From JBPBQZ01 sp050955105 (lineage in GTDB: Bacteria; Pseudomonadota; Gammaproteobacteria; Burkholderiales; Burkholderiaceae): DNA of 29,391 bases. The DNA lies in NCBI GenBank assembly GCA_050955105.1, contig JBPBQZ010000144.1, forward strand, positions 1 through 29,391, read 5' to 3'. Each line of letters opens with the position of its first letter. Positions within the stretch are counted from its first letter, which is position 1. Both the position numbers and the translations under genes were made by a program. Shown here piece after piece: positions 15,340 to 24,332 of the stretch. The notes beneath the pieces are model-generated. The model was not told the origin of the DNA. It did no database searches and was given only the letters and a program-made list of their open reading frames with translations.

Positions 15340-16305
15340 CTAGCTGGTTACGCGCAGGGCCACCGCCGCCGCGGCGGTACGCGTTTCCACGCCGAGTTTC
15401 TCAAAAATATGTTCGAGATGCTTGTTCACCGTGCGCGGCATCATGCCAAGGATCTCGCTGATGTCGCGATTGGTCTTGCCGCGCGATAGCCACAACAGCA
15501 CTTCCGCCTCGCGTTGCGTCAGCGAGAAACGTTGGCCGAGATCGGCGATATCTCGATTATCCGCATGCTCCTCGAAGATTACGGTCCAGCTGCCGCGTGT
15601 TGCCGCACCCACCACCTTGGCGACCAGCCGTTCACCACTCGGCAGAATTTCGACTGCCTCAGCGCGCTCGTCGCTGGGCGCGCTGGCATAAAGCGCCAGC
15701 CAAGCCGCGAGCGATCGGGGTAATTGCGTAAGCAACGCGGAACTGTCGCCAGCCGTGCTCTCTGTCGGGAAAAAACGCGCCAGCCGCGCCGGTGCGAGCG
15801 CGCTGTGCCAATGCACCACACCCTGTGCGGTGGCGATCACCGCTGCGCGTGAACTCAATTCGAGCACGATGTCGGCGTGCCGCTGGCTGGCCGCGCGCCG
15901 CACATGCGCGGTGATGCGCGCCACGACTTCATCGGGCCGTATCGGCTTCGTCACATAATCGACGCCGCCCACGCGAAAGCCGTTCACCACGTGATGGGTG
16001 TCCGCCAGCGCCGTCATGAAAATCACCGGAATGTGCCGATACAGCGCGTTGTGCTTGATGCGCTCGCAGGTCTCGAAACCATCCATGCCGGGCATCACCG
16101 CGTCGAGCAGAATCGCGTCAGGCGCAAGACGCGCAATGCGCTCGAGCGCGGAGGCACCGTCCAGTGCCACCAACACCGCATAGCCGGCCGACTCCAGCGC
16201 ACTGGAAAGCATGGCGAGGTTGTCGGGAGTGTCGTCGACGATCAGCACGACAGGCTGGCCAAGCGGAATATCAGGCTGCATCTTGACTGGCTCCGATAGC
16301 GGCAT
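15340..16305 (-). CDS. Response regulator, REC plus LuxR-type HTH
   Basis: A 321-residue two-component regulator. The receiver (about 18-140) has the acidic pair DD in LIVDDTPDNL, the phosphorylated Asp68 (AILLDAVMPGMDG), the Thr of FMTALAD and Lys in YVTKPIRP. A middle linker with PAS-like composition (about 150-250) follows. The C-terminal LuxR helix-turn-helix (about 258-318) contains LTQREAEVLLWLSRGKTNRD and TVNKHLEHIFEKLGV. The start overlaps the end of the sensor kinase gene by 35 nt (ATG 16305) or 11 nt (ATG 16281), so it is translationally coupled to it and is almost certainly its partner. The likely target is the divergent urt-fmd operon, by position only. Confidence 0.9.
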   Translation of the reverse strand: MPLSEPVKMQPDIPLGQPVVLIVDDTPDNLAMLSSALESAGYAVLVALDGASALERIARLAPDAILLDAVMPGMDGFETCERIKHNALYRHIPVIFMTALADTHHVVNGFRVGGVDYVTKPIRPDEVVARITAHVRRAASQRHADIVLELSSRAAVIATAQGVVHWHSALAPARLARFFPTESTAGDSSALLTQLPRSLAAWLALYASAPSDERAEAVEILPSGERLVAKVVGAATRGSWTVIFEEHADNRDIADLGQRFSLTQREAEVLLWLSRGKTNRDISEILGMMPRTVNKHLEHIFEKLGVETRTAAAAVALRVTS

Positions 16306-19300
16306 TCAATTGGCGGTCTAGTTCGCCGAGCATGAAACGGCTTGCCGATTGACGCAGCGGCGCCAGGGTAGGCGCCAGTTCAGGCCGTTCCTGTAAAGCT
16401 TGTTCAAGGCGCGCGACCAGACCCTGCATATAGCCTAATTCGAGATAACCTTTGAGTTCGGCGGCCAGCGCGCCGGGCAACGGCAGCATCGGCAAAGGCG
16501 CCGCGCCGTTGTCTTCCAGCAAGGCATCGCGCGCCACGCCGGTCAGCCATTCGAGTTTCAGTAGCGCCGCGATCTTGTCGAGCAGCAGCGGCAAATGCAG
16601 CGGTTTTGCGAGATAGTCGTCGCAACCCGCCGCGGCGCCCTTATCGCGATCGCCGGCGAAAGCGTTGGCCGACAAAATCAAAATCGGCGCTTCGCTCAGC
16701 CGATGCTTGCGGATCAGTTGGCTGGCCTCGAAGCCGTCCATCGACGGCATCGCCACGTCCATGATGATCAGATCGACGCGGTGCGTGGCGAGTAGTTGTA
16801 GCGCCTGCGGGCCACTGTTGGCCTCCAGCATCGTGAACCCCAGCGGTTCGAGCAGGCGCGTGACGATCCAGCGTTGTTCGGACAGGTCGTCGGCCACCAG
16901 AATGGTGCGACGCTCGCCGCCATACCCCAGCACGTCGTGCGGCCGTGTTGCCAGCACGCGCGGCTCGCGTACTTCGGGCAGAAATAGCTGCAGATTAAAG
17001 CGTGTACCCGAGCCGACACGGCTTTCCACCTCCAGCCGTCCCCCCATCATCTCGGTCAGTAAGCGGCATATGGTCAGCCCCAGACCGGTGCCGTTGTCGT
17101 GGGGCCGGGCCGCTTCGCCGCGCTCGAACGGCAGGAAGATGGTTTCCAATTGCGTGTCGGAGATGCCCGAGCCGGTGTCTTCTATTTCGAAAGTAGCGAG
17201 GCCCCAGGCGTGACTGATGCGCAGCGTGACCGAGCCTTGCGTAGTGAAGCGCACCGCATTGCCAAGCAGGTTGATAAGAATCTGCCGTACGCGCTTCTCG
17301 TCGGCGCGCACCACCTCGGGCAGGCGGCCATTCTTTTCGAGACGGAAGCTCAGCCCCTTCTCGGCGGCTTGCGGTTCCATCATTGCTTCGAGCTGCGACA
17401 GCAACGCCGGCAAGGCTACTTCCGTCACGTCGAGCTGCAGTTTGCCGGCCTCGATGCGCGCCACATCGAGCAGCCCATCGACCAGCGCCAGCAGATGTTC
17501 GCCGCTGCGATAGATGGTGGCCAAGGCATCGCGGTGCGGCGGCTCGACGCCACCCACGCCACGCAGCAGCAGTTGCGCGTATCCCATAATGCTGTTCAGC
17601 GGCGTGCGCAGCTCGTGGCTCAAACCGGTCACATAGCGGCTCTTGGCGCGATTGGCGGCATCGGCGGCGGCGCTCGCCTGCTGTAGCCGTGCGTCGGTGA
17701 GCCGGTGCGCTTCGATTTCCTGCATCAGCAACTGCGTCTGCCGTTTCGATTCTTCCTGCGTTACATTGCGGCTTTCCTTGGCCAGCACCAGCCACCAGAC
17801 CCCCACGCAGCCCACCAACGCCAGCGCAAAGAAAGCCTTCATATAGCCGCGCGACAAGGTCACCAGCGCGCCGTCGTCCGAGGTCGTCAGCGACAGCGCG
17901 GTCTGGTAATAGGCAAGATAAAGCACCGCGCCCAGCAGTCCCAGCGACACGCTGAGGAACAGCAGATACATCCCCAGACGCTTCATCTGCGGCGTGGGCT
18001 TGACGTCTGGCAGCGCGCGCTTGAGCATGGCGGCGAATTGGAACGAGAGCCGCGCATGCGGCTTGCAGGTGTCGCCGCAGCGTGAGTCGAGTGAACAGCA
18101 CAGCGAGCAGATCGCGCCCGCATAGGCCGGGCAGGCGGCCATGTCTTCGCGTTCGAATACGTTCTCGCAAATCACGCAACGCAGGGTGGCGCCGGCTTCG
18201 AGATCGGCACTGTCGCGCGCCAGATAAAAGCGCCCGCGTGTCGCGATGGCGATCAGCGGCGCACACAGGAACGCCACCGTCAAAGCGATAAACGGCGACA
18301 GCGCCTGCGTGAGTTCGCCGAAGTAGCCGCCTTGCGACAACAACGCGACCACCGAAGCGATCAACATCGCGCCGATGCCGACCGGATTCACGTCGTATAA
18401 ATGCGCGCGCTTGAATTCGATATCGCGCGGGCTGTAGCCGAGCGGTTTGTTGATCACCAGGTCACCGACCAGCGCACCGATCCAGGCGATCGCCACGTTC
18501 GAATACAGCGCCAACACCTTACTGATGGCGCCGAATACGCCGAGTTCCACCAGCATCAACGCGATCAACACATTGAACACCAGCCACACCACGCGACCTG
18601 GATGGCTATGCGTGAGACGTGCGAAGAAATTCGACCAGGCCAGCGACCCGGCATAAGCATTGGTGACGTTGATCTTGACCTGAGAAATGATGACGAACAG
18701 CGTGGTCGCACCCAGCGCGAACTCCGGCGAATTGAATACATAGCGAAACGCCACCAGATACATCTGCGTTGGCTCGGTCGCGTGCGACGGGTCTATCTCG
18801 TTTTGCAGCGCGAGGAAGGTCAGGAAGGCACCGCCCAGCATCTTCAAGGCACCGGGAATGATCCATCCTGGCCCGGCCGCCAGCATCGCGCACCACCAGC
18901 GCACTCGGTTCTTCTGGGTGCGCGGCGGTAAAAAGCGCAGGAAGTCCACTTGCTCGCCGATCTGCACCACCAGCGCGAACACCACCGTGCAGGCTGCGCC
19001 GAACGACACCAGGCTGAAATTGCGACCGCTCTCGGCATGCCCACCGAAGCTCGCCCAGTCGCTGAACAGATGCGGCTCGCGTATCAGAATAGCCACGTAG
19101 GGCGCGAACAGCAGTACCACCCACAGCGGCTGCGTCCAGCTTTGCAAGCGATTGATCAGCGTGATGCCGAAGGTAACGAAAGGAATGATCGCGAAGGCGC
19201 TGATCAGGTACGCCACCGCCAGCGGTATTTTGAAATACATCTCCAGCGCCAGCGACATGATGGCCGCTTCCAGCGCGAAGAAGATGAAAGTGAAACCCGC

Positions 19301-19723
19301 ATAGATCAGTGATGTGAAGGTCGAGCCCAGGTAACCGAAGCCCGCGCCGCGCGTCAGCAGATCCATGTCGACGCCGTAGTTCGCTGCGTAATAGCTGATC
19401 GGCAAGCCGGTCAGGAAGATCAGCACCGACACCACCAGGATGGCCCACACCGCATTCGCGAAGCCGTAGTTCAAGGCCAGCGATCCGCCGATGGCTTCAA
19501 GCGCCAAAAATGAGATGGCGCCAAGCGCCGTATTGGCAACGCGAAACTCACTCCATTTGCGGAACGCGCGCGGCGTGAAGCGCAGCGCGTAATCCTCCAG
19601 CGTCTCGTCGGCCACCCAGGCGTTGTAGTCGCGCCGGACCTTGACGATGCGCTGCGTGCCCAGCGCCGGCGCAGCGGGCGAGGCAGGTGCGACAGATGCG
19701 GTGGATGCTCCGGTTTGGTGCAT
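16271..19723 (-). CDS. NCS1-permease / hybrid histidine kinase fusion (transporter-like sensor)
   Basis: An 1150-residue inner-membrane sensor. Residues about 30-500 are a complete NCS1-type (purine/pyrimidine/allantoin) permease with ~12 helices and segments such as LPISYYAANYGVDMDLLTRG and VITDAYAG-like INVTNAYAGSLAWSNFF. A cysteine cluster (about 513-560; RCVICENVF, SLCCSLDSRCGDTC) suggests a metal site, and two more helices follow (about 580-600 and 627-650). The kinase has His703 in SHELRTPLNSI, the N-box NLLGNAVRFT, DTGSGIS and GTGLGLTIC. A receiver has Asp989 (IIMDVAMPSMDGF) and a final ~90-residue tail without a clear HPt histidine. The permease part probably senses the nitrogen compound. 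It is divergent from urtA (276-nt gap) and coupled to the LuxR-type regulator. Whether it also transports is unknown. Confidence 0.88.
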   Translation of the reverse strand: MHQTGASTASVAPASPAAPALGTQRIVKVRRDYNAWVADETLEDYALRFTPRAFRKWSEFRVANTALGAISFLALEAIGGSLALNYGFANAVWAILVVSVLIFLTGLPISYYAANYGVDMDLLTRGAGFGYLGSTFTSLIYAGFTFIFFALEAAIMSLALEMYFKIPLAVAYLISAFAIIPFVTFGITLINRLQSWTQPLWVVLLFAPYVAILIREPHLFSDWASFGGHAESGRNFSLVSFGAACTVVFALVVQIGEQVDFLRFLPPRTQKNRVRWWCAMLAAGPGWIIPGALKMLGGAFLTFLALQNEIDPSHATEPTQMYLVAFRYVFNSPEFALGATTLFVIISQVKINVTNAYAGSLAWSNFFARLTHSHPGRVVWLVFNVLIALMLVELGVFGAISKVLALYSNVAIAWIGALVGDLVINKPLGYSPRDIEFKRAHLYDVNPVGIGAMLIASVVALLSQGGYFGELTQALSPFIALTVAFLCAPLIAIATRGRFYLARDSADLEAGATLRCVICENVFEREDMAACPAYAGAICSLCCSLDSRCGDTCKPHARLSFQFAAMLKRALPDVKPTPQMKRLGMYLLFLSVSLGLLGAVLYLAYYQTALSLTTSDDGALVTLSRGYMKAFFALALVGCVGVWWLVLAKESRNVTQEESKRQTQLLMQEIEAHRLTDARLQQASAAADAANRAKSRYVTGLSHELRTPLNSIMGYAQLLLRGVGGVEPPHRDALATIYRSGEHLLALVDGLLDVARIEAGKLQLDVTEVALPALLSQLEAMMEPQAAEKGLSFRLEKNGRLPEVVRADEKRVRQILINLLGNAVRFTTQGSVTLRISHAWGLATFEIEDTGSGISDTQLETIFLPFERGEAARPHDNGTGLGLTICRLLTEMMGGRLEVESRVGSGTRFNLQLFLPEVREPRVLATRPHDVLGYGGERRTILVADDLSEQRWIVTRLLEPLGFTMLEANSGPQALQLLATHRVDLIIMDVAMPSMDGFEASQLIRKHRLSEAPILILSANAFAGDRDKGAAAGCDDYLAKPLHLPLLLDKIAALLKLEWLTGVARDALLEDNGAAPLPMLPLPGALAAELKGYLELGYMQGLVARLEQALQERPELAPTLAPLRQSASRFMLGELDRQLNAAIGASQDAA

Positions 19724-19999
19724 GAAATTGTCCCGGATGCAGCGGGGCTAAGAGATAGCGAGCAAGGCAGGGAACAACGCAAGTTGCAAGCCATGCGCTG
19801 GGTGCGGCACGTCGAGCCGCGGCAGCGTGGTCTCGCCGGCGGCAAATTTCCCCATCTTGGCGTCGCGAGTGTAGCGAGCGCATCGGGCCGTCGCTGTACG
19901 TCAATGAACGTATTCCTGTCGCTTATTCGGCTACTTAAGTTTTGCCAACGCCGATGCAAACCCAGCGACTTAGCCTTCGACCCCTCAGGAGAAATATCC
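19724..19999. promoter_or_regulatory. Divergent promoter region between sensor kinase and urtA
   Basis: This 276-nt non-coding interval must carry promoters for both the minus-strand sensor/regulator pair and the plus-strand urt-fmd operon. The urtA ribosome site AGGAG is at 19987-19991. I searched by eye for a sigma-54 element (TGGCAC-N5-TTGC) on both strands and did not find one. AT-richer DNA at 19905-19945 is the likeliest promoter core for urtA. Confidence 0.4.
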
Positions 20000-21277
20000 A
20001 TGTCTTTCGACGACAAGAAAGAATCGCCAGAAGAAACCGAAGCGATCTCGCAGCGCCGCCGCAAGCTGCTGCTCGGTCTTGCCGCAGCGCCAGCGCTCGC
20101 CGCCGCGCCCGGCTTCGCATTCGGCCAGTCGCTGCCGACTGCCAAGGTCAACACCACCAAATTGGCGGTGACAGATACGGAAGTCACGGTCGGCCAGCTG
20201 CACTCCGCCACCGGCACCATGGCTATCTCGGAAACCGGTTCGATCCAGGCCGAACGCTTGGCCATCGGCGAGATCAACGCGATGGGTGGCGTGTTGGGCC
20301 GCCAGATCAAGATCATTCAGGAAGACGGCGCCTCCGACTGGCCGACCTTCGCTGAAAAATCGAAGAAGCTGCTGGAGAGCGACCACGTTGCCGCCGTGTT
20401 CGGTTGCTGGACCTCGGCATCTCGAAAAGCCGTGTTGCCGATTTTCGAACGCGACAACGGCTTGCTGTACTACCCGACTTTCTACGAAGGCCTGGAACAA
20501 TCGCACAACGTTTTCTACACCGGCCAGGAAGCTACGCAGCAAATTCTCTGGGGCTTGAACTGGGCCTCTGAAACCAAGAAGGCCAAGTCCTTCTTCCTGA
20601 TCGGCTCCGACTACATCTGGCCGCGCACCTCGAACAAGATCGCGCGCAAGCACATCGAAGATCACCTGCACTTGAAGGTGGTGGGCGAAGAGTACTACCC
20701 GCTCGGTCATACCAGCTTCGGTTCGCTGATGAACAAAATCAAGATCGCCAAACCGGATTGCATCTACGCGATCGTGGTGGGCGGTTCGAACGTGGCCTTT
20801 TACAAGCAGTTGAAGGCGGCCGGCATCACTGCCGACAAGCAGTTCCTGTTGACCATCTCGGTAACCGAAGACGAAGTGCTGGGTATCGGCGGCGAAAACT
20901 TCGCGGGCTTCTATTCGGCGATGAAGTATTTCGAATCGCTCGACAACCCGAACAACAAGAAGTTCGTTGCCGCATTCAAAGCCAAATACGGGCCCAAGTC
21001 GGTGATCGGCGATGTTACGCAGGCGGCGTATCTCGGGCCTTGGCTCTGGAAGGCGGCTTGCGAGAAGGCCGGCAGTTTCGACGTCGACAAAGTCGTGGCC
21101 GCTTCACCTGGCATCGAGCTCAAGACCGCGCCGGAAGGCTACGTGAAGATCCACCCGAACCACCACTTGTGGAGTCGCACGCGCATCGGTGAGGCGCAGG
21201 CCGATGGCCAGTTCAAGGTGGTGGCCGAGTCGCCTTCGTTGATCGAGCCGAATCCGTTCCCGAAGGGCTATCAGTAA
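20000..21277 (+). CDS. urtA: Urea/short-amide ABC transporter, substrate-binding protein
   Basis: A 425-residue periplasmic binding protein of the UrtA/AmiC/FmdD group. Its N-terminus is a twin-arginine-like signal (SQRRRKLLLGLAAAPALAAA, about 17-36). The mature part has the type I periplasmic fold with family segments GQLHSATGTMAISE, VFGCWTSASRKAVLP, LLYYPTFYEGLEQSHNVFYT and LIGSDYIWPRTSNKI. It delivers the ligand to UrtBC. The ATG at 20000 was chosen because AGGAG lies 8 nt upstream and the signal peptide starts there; longer in-frame starts run into the divergent promoter. It is first gene of the operon, and urtB follows after 125 nt. Substrate could be urea or a short amide such as formamide, given fmdA downstream. 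Confidence 0.9.
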   Translation: MSFDDKKESPEETEAISQRRRKLLLGLAAAPALAAAPGFAFGQSLPTAKVNTTKLAVTDTEVTVGQLHSATGTMAISETGSIQAERLAIGEINAMGGVLGRQIKIIQEDGASDWPTFAEKSKKLLESDHVAAVFGCWTSASRKAVLPIFERDNGLLYYPTFYEGLEQSHNVFYTGQEATQQILWGLNWASETKKAKSFFLIGSDYIWPRTSNKIARKHIEDHLHLKVVGEEYYPLGHTSFGSLMNKIKIAKPDCIYAIVVGGSNVAFYKQLKAAGITADKQFLLTISVTEDEVLGIGGENFAGFYSAMKYFESLDNPNNKKFVAAFKAKYGPKSVIGDVTQAAYLGPWLWKAACEKAGSFDVDKVVAASPGIELKTAPEGYVKIHPNHHLWSRTRIGEAQADGQFKVVAESPSLIEPNPFPKGYQ

Positions 21278-21402
21278 TCAGCAGCAGCGATTCGGTCGCC
21301 GCGATCGAGTCGAATGGTTGAGTCGAGTCGGTATGGCGCATGCAGCATCGCGCCATACCCCTGGCGCGTTCAAGCGCGAGGCATTTCCGTGGAGAACCGA
21401 CG

Positions 21403-22320
21403 ATGTCGGCAACCGATATTCTCAATGTAACGCTGATGCAAGGCTTCGCGGGCTTGAGCCTTTTCAGCGTGTTGCTGTTGATGGGCCTCGGGCTCGCGGT
21501 CATCTTCGGGCAGATGGGCGTGATCAATATGGCGCATGGCGAGTTCATGACGATCGGCGCCTATACCGTATACGTCATCTCGCAATGGGCGGCCGCGGCA
21601 GGCCCTGGCGTCGTCGACGTGTTTTTGCCGGTGGCAATCGTCGCCGCTTTTCTAATTGCCTTTGTGTTCGGCTGGGTCGTCGAATGGCTATTGATCAGGC
21701 ATCTCTATAAGCGTCAGCTCGATACCTTGCTGGCCACCTGGGGTCTGAGCCTGGCGATGCAGCAAATGTTCCGTTCGGCCTTCGGTCCGAAGGAAGTCAG
21801 TCCGAATCTTCCCGACTGGTTGATGGGGTCGTGGTCGCCGGCCAAGGGTCTCGATATTCCGGTGAGCGGGCTGTTCGTGATGTGCCTTGCCATCCTATTA
21901 ACCGGCGGCGTGCTGCTGGCCATGTATCGCTCGCGCTGGGGCTTGCGGGTGCGCGCCACCGTGGCGAATCGCACCATGGCCAACGCGGCCGGCATCGACA
22001 CCAAGCGCACCGACCGGCTGACTTTCGCCATCGGCTGCGGCATGGCCGGCGTGGCCGGCGCGGCGTTCACCACCATCGGCTCGACCGGTCCGACCAGCGG
22101 CTCCTTGTACATCGTCGACTCGTTCCTGGTGGTGACCTTCGGTGGCGCGGCCAGCTTGCTCGGTACCGTAGCCTCGGCCTTCGGCATCGCCCAGACCCAA
22201 TCGATCAGCGAATTCTTCCTCGATGGTTCGTCATCACGCGTGCTCACTTTGCTGGCGGTGGTGCTGATCTTGATGTTGCGTCCACAAGGACTGTTCGCGT
22301 CGAAGGTGCGGCGTGTCTGA
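21403..22320 (+). CDS. urtB: Urea/short-amide ABC transporter, permease UrtB
   Basis: A 305-residue membrane protein of the LivH/UrtB type with about eight helices. Marks are LMGLGLAVIFGQMGVINMAH with GEFMTIGAY near the N-terminus, the cytoplasmic RTDRLTFAIGCGMAGVAGA loop and FGGAASLLGTVASAFGIAQT near the end. It forms the membrane channel with UrtC. The ATG at 21403 follows GGAG (21391-21394); the in-frame ATG at 21340 has no such site and adds no helix. The length is slightly short against cyanobacterial UrtB but normal for proteobacteria. Confidence 0.9.
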   Translation: MSATDILNVTLMQGFAGLSLFSVLLLMGLGLAVIFGQMGVINMAHGEFMTIGAYTVYVISQWAAAAGPGVVDVFLPVAIVAAFLIAFVFGWVVEWLLIRHLYKRQLDTLLATWGLSLAMQQMFRSAFGPKEVSPNLPDWLMGSWSPAKGLDIPVSGLFVMCLAILLTGGVLLAMYRSRWGLRVRATVANRTMANAAGIDTKRTDRLTFAIGCGMAGVAGAAFTTIGSTGPTSGSLYIVDSFLVVTFGGAASLLGTVASAFGIAQTQSISEFFLDGSSSRVLTLLAVVLILMLRPQGLFASKVRRV

Positions 22321-22398
22321 TTCGACGCACCGGATGCAAGGACTGCCCGCAATGCACGAGCTTCAACCGTTGAGCATCAACTTTTGCCGGAGTCATCC

Positions 22399-23562
22399 AT
22401 GAACCGTGTTACCGATGCGCCGCCGCTCGCGGCATCGCGCCTGACGGCCTTGCGCGACTGGCTCGCCTATCGAGGTTTCGGCAGCTTCGTGCTGCTGGCG
22501 ATCGTGCTGCTGGTTGTGATGCCGCTGACGCTCGACATCTTCCGTCTGAACCTGGTCGGCAAATACCTGACCTACGCCTTCGTCGCGATCGGGCTGGTGA
22601 TGGCCTGGGGCTATGCCGGCGTGCTGAGCCTAGGGCAGGGGGTGTTCTTCGGCCTGGGCGGCTATTGCATGGCGATGTTTTTGAAACTGGAGGCATCGGA
22701 TCCGATCAGTACCAAGATCCAGTCCACGCCCGGCATTCCCGACTTCATGGATTGGAACCAGCTCAAGGCCTTGCCGTGGTTCTGGAAACCCTTCGAGCAT
22801 CTGCCGGTAGCATTGATCGCGGTACTTGTCATACCGACCGCGCTCGCCTTCGTCATCAGCTTCGCCATGTTCAAGCGCCGCGTGGGCGGCGTCTACTTCG
22901 CCATCATCACGCAGGCCATCGCCTTGATTTTGTCAGTGCTCATCATCGGCAAGCAAGGCTACACCGGCGGCGTCAACGGCATTACCGATTTGAAAACGCT
23001 GCTCGGCTGGGATATCCGCACCGATTCAGCCAAGCTCATCCTGTATTTCATCAATGCCGCGCTGTTGTTGATCGCCATCCTGTTTTGCCGGCTGGTGCAA
23101 ACCAGCAAGCTCGGCACGCTGCTGCTGGCCATGCGCGACAAGGAAGATCGCGTGCGCTTCTCGGGTTACGACGTAGCGATGTTCAAGATCTTCGCGTTCT
23201 GCCTGGCAGCCTTGCTGGCGGCGATCGGCGGCGCCATGTTCACGCTACAGGTCGGCTTCATGTCACCCTCGTTCGTCGGCATCGTGCCGTCCATCGAGAT
23301 GGTGATCTACGCGGCGGTCGGCGGGCGCATGTCGCTGGTGGGCGCGGTCTACGGCACGCTGCTGGTGAATTTTGGGAAAACCTATTTCTCGGAGAGCTTT
23401 CCTAACCTGTGGCTGCTGTTGATGGCGGCACTCTTCATCGGCGTGGTCATGGCCTTCCCCAATGGACTGGCCGGCCTTTACGAAGAGCACCTGAAGCCGC
23501 GAGTTACCGGCTGGATGCGCCGCCGCACTGCGCCCAAGTCGACGCTGGAGAGCCCGCAATGA
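22399..23562 (+). CDS. urtC: Urea/short-amide ABC transporter, permease UrtC
   Basis: A 387-residue permease of the LivM/UrtC type. After a short cytoplasmic N-terminus come about nine helices. It has the family blocks GYAGVLSLGQGVFFGLGGYC, RRVGGVYFAIITQAIALILS, SGYDVAMFKIFAFCLAALLA (contact to the ATPases) and YAAVGGRMSLVGAVYGTLLV. It pairs with UrtB. The ATG at 22399 has GGAG at 22389-22392; a TTG at 22384 is less likely. Its stop overlaps the urtD start (ATGA), indicating coupled translation. Confidence 0.9.
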   Translation: MNRVTDAPPLAASRLTALRDWLAYRGFGSFVLLAIVLLVVMPLTLDIFRLNLVGKYLTYAFVAIGLVMAWGYAGVLSLGQGVFFGLGGYCMAMFLKLEASDPISTKIQSTPGIPDFMDWNQLKALPWFWKPFEHLPVALIAVLVIPTALAFVISFAMFKRRVGGVYFAIITQAIALILSVLIIGKQGYTGGVNGITDLKTLLGWDIRTDSAKLILYFINAALLLIAILFCRLVQTSKLGTLLLAMRDKEDRVRFSGYDVAMFKIFAFCLAALLAAIGGAMFTLQVGFMSPSFVGIVPSIEMVIYAAVGGRMSLVGAVYGTLLVNFGKTYFSESFPNLWLLLMAALFIGVVMAFPNGLAGLYEEHLKPRVTGWMRRRTAPKSTLESPQ

Positions 23563-24302
23563 GCAATACAGACTACCTGCTGGCGGTGGAAAACCTGAGC
23601 GTGTCGTTCGACGGCTTCAAGGCCATCGATGCGCTGAACCTCTATGTGGACCGCGGTGAACTGCGCGTGGTGATCGGCCCGAATGGCGCCGGCAAAACCA
23701 CCTTGCTTGACTTGATCTGCGGTCGCACGATTGCCACCGAAGGCTCGATCAAATTCAAGAATCTTGAAATGACCAAGATGGCGGAGTTCCGCATCGTGCG
23801 CGCCGGCATCGGCCGCAAGTTCCAGACGCCATCGATCTACGAAAACCTCAGTGTGTTTCAAAACCTCGAAGTGTCGTTCCCGCGCGGCCGCGGCGTGTTC
23901 GGCGCACTCGGTTTTCGCTGTACCCCTGACGTACGCGAACGCGTGCAAGAAGTGGCCGAAGAGATCGGGCTGGCTGCGGTGCTGCGCATTGAAGCCGGGT
24001 TGCTGTCGCATGGACAGAAGCAGTGGCTGGAAATCGGCATGCTGCTGATGCAAGACCCTGAGCTGCTGATGCTGGACGAGCCGATCGCCGGCATGAGCGT
24101 GCGTGAGCGCGAGATTACTGCCGAGCTGCTCACCAAGATCTGCCAGAACCGCTCGATGATCGTGATCGAACACGATATGGAGTTCGTCGCGCGCATTGCC
24201 CACAAGGTCACGGTGATGCACCAGGGCAAGATCCTCGCCGAAGGGCCTATGGATCGGGTGCAGAACGATCCACGCGTGATCGACGTGTATTTGGGACATT
24301 GA
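23559..24302 (+). CDS. urtD: Urea/short-amide ABC transporter, ATPase UrtD
   Basis: A 247-residue ABC ATPase (LivG/UrtD type). Walker A is GPNGAGKTT (40-48), and IGRKFQTPSIYENLSVFQNL is the Q-loop region. The signature is LSHGQKQWLEIG (about 148-159), with H in place of the usual second G of LSGGQ, a substitution common in UrtD. Walker B is LLMLDEP (about 168-174) and the switch His is VIEHDMEFV. It powers uptake with UrtE. The start at 23559 overlaps the urtC stop by 4 nt, and longer starts would lie inside urtC. Confidence 0.92.
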   Translation: MSNTDYLLAVENLSVSFDGFKAIDALNLYVDRGELRVVIGPNGAGKTTLLDLICGRTIATEGSIKFKNLEMTKMAEFRIVRAGIGRKFQTPSIYENLSVFQNLEVSFPRGRGVFGALGFRCTPDVRERVQEVAEEIGLAAVLRIEAGLLSHGQKQWLEIGMLLMQDPELLMLDEPIAGMSVREREITAELLTKICQNRSMIVIEHDMEFVARIAHKVTVMHQGKILAEGPMDRVQNDPRVIDVYLGH

Positions 24303-24332
24303 AGTGACGACCATCCAGAAGGGGCCGAGCAC

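Noticed and set aside
19724..19999. Sigma-54 promoter for the urt operon
   Set aside because: No GG-N10-GC pattern close to TGGCAC-N5-TTGC was found on either strand of the interval.
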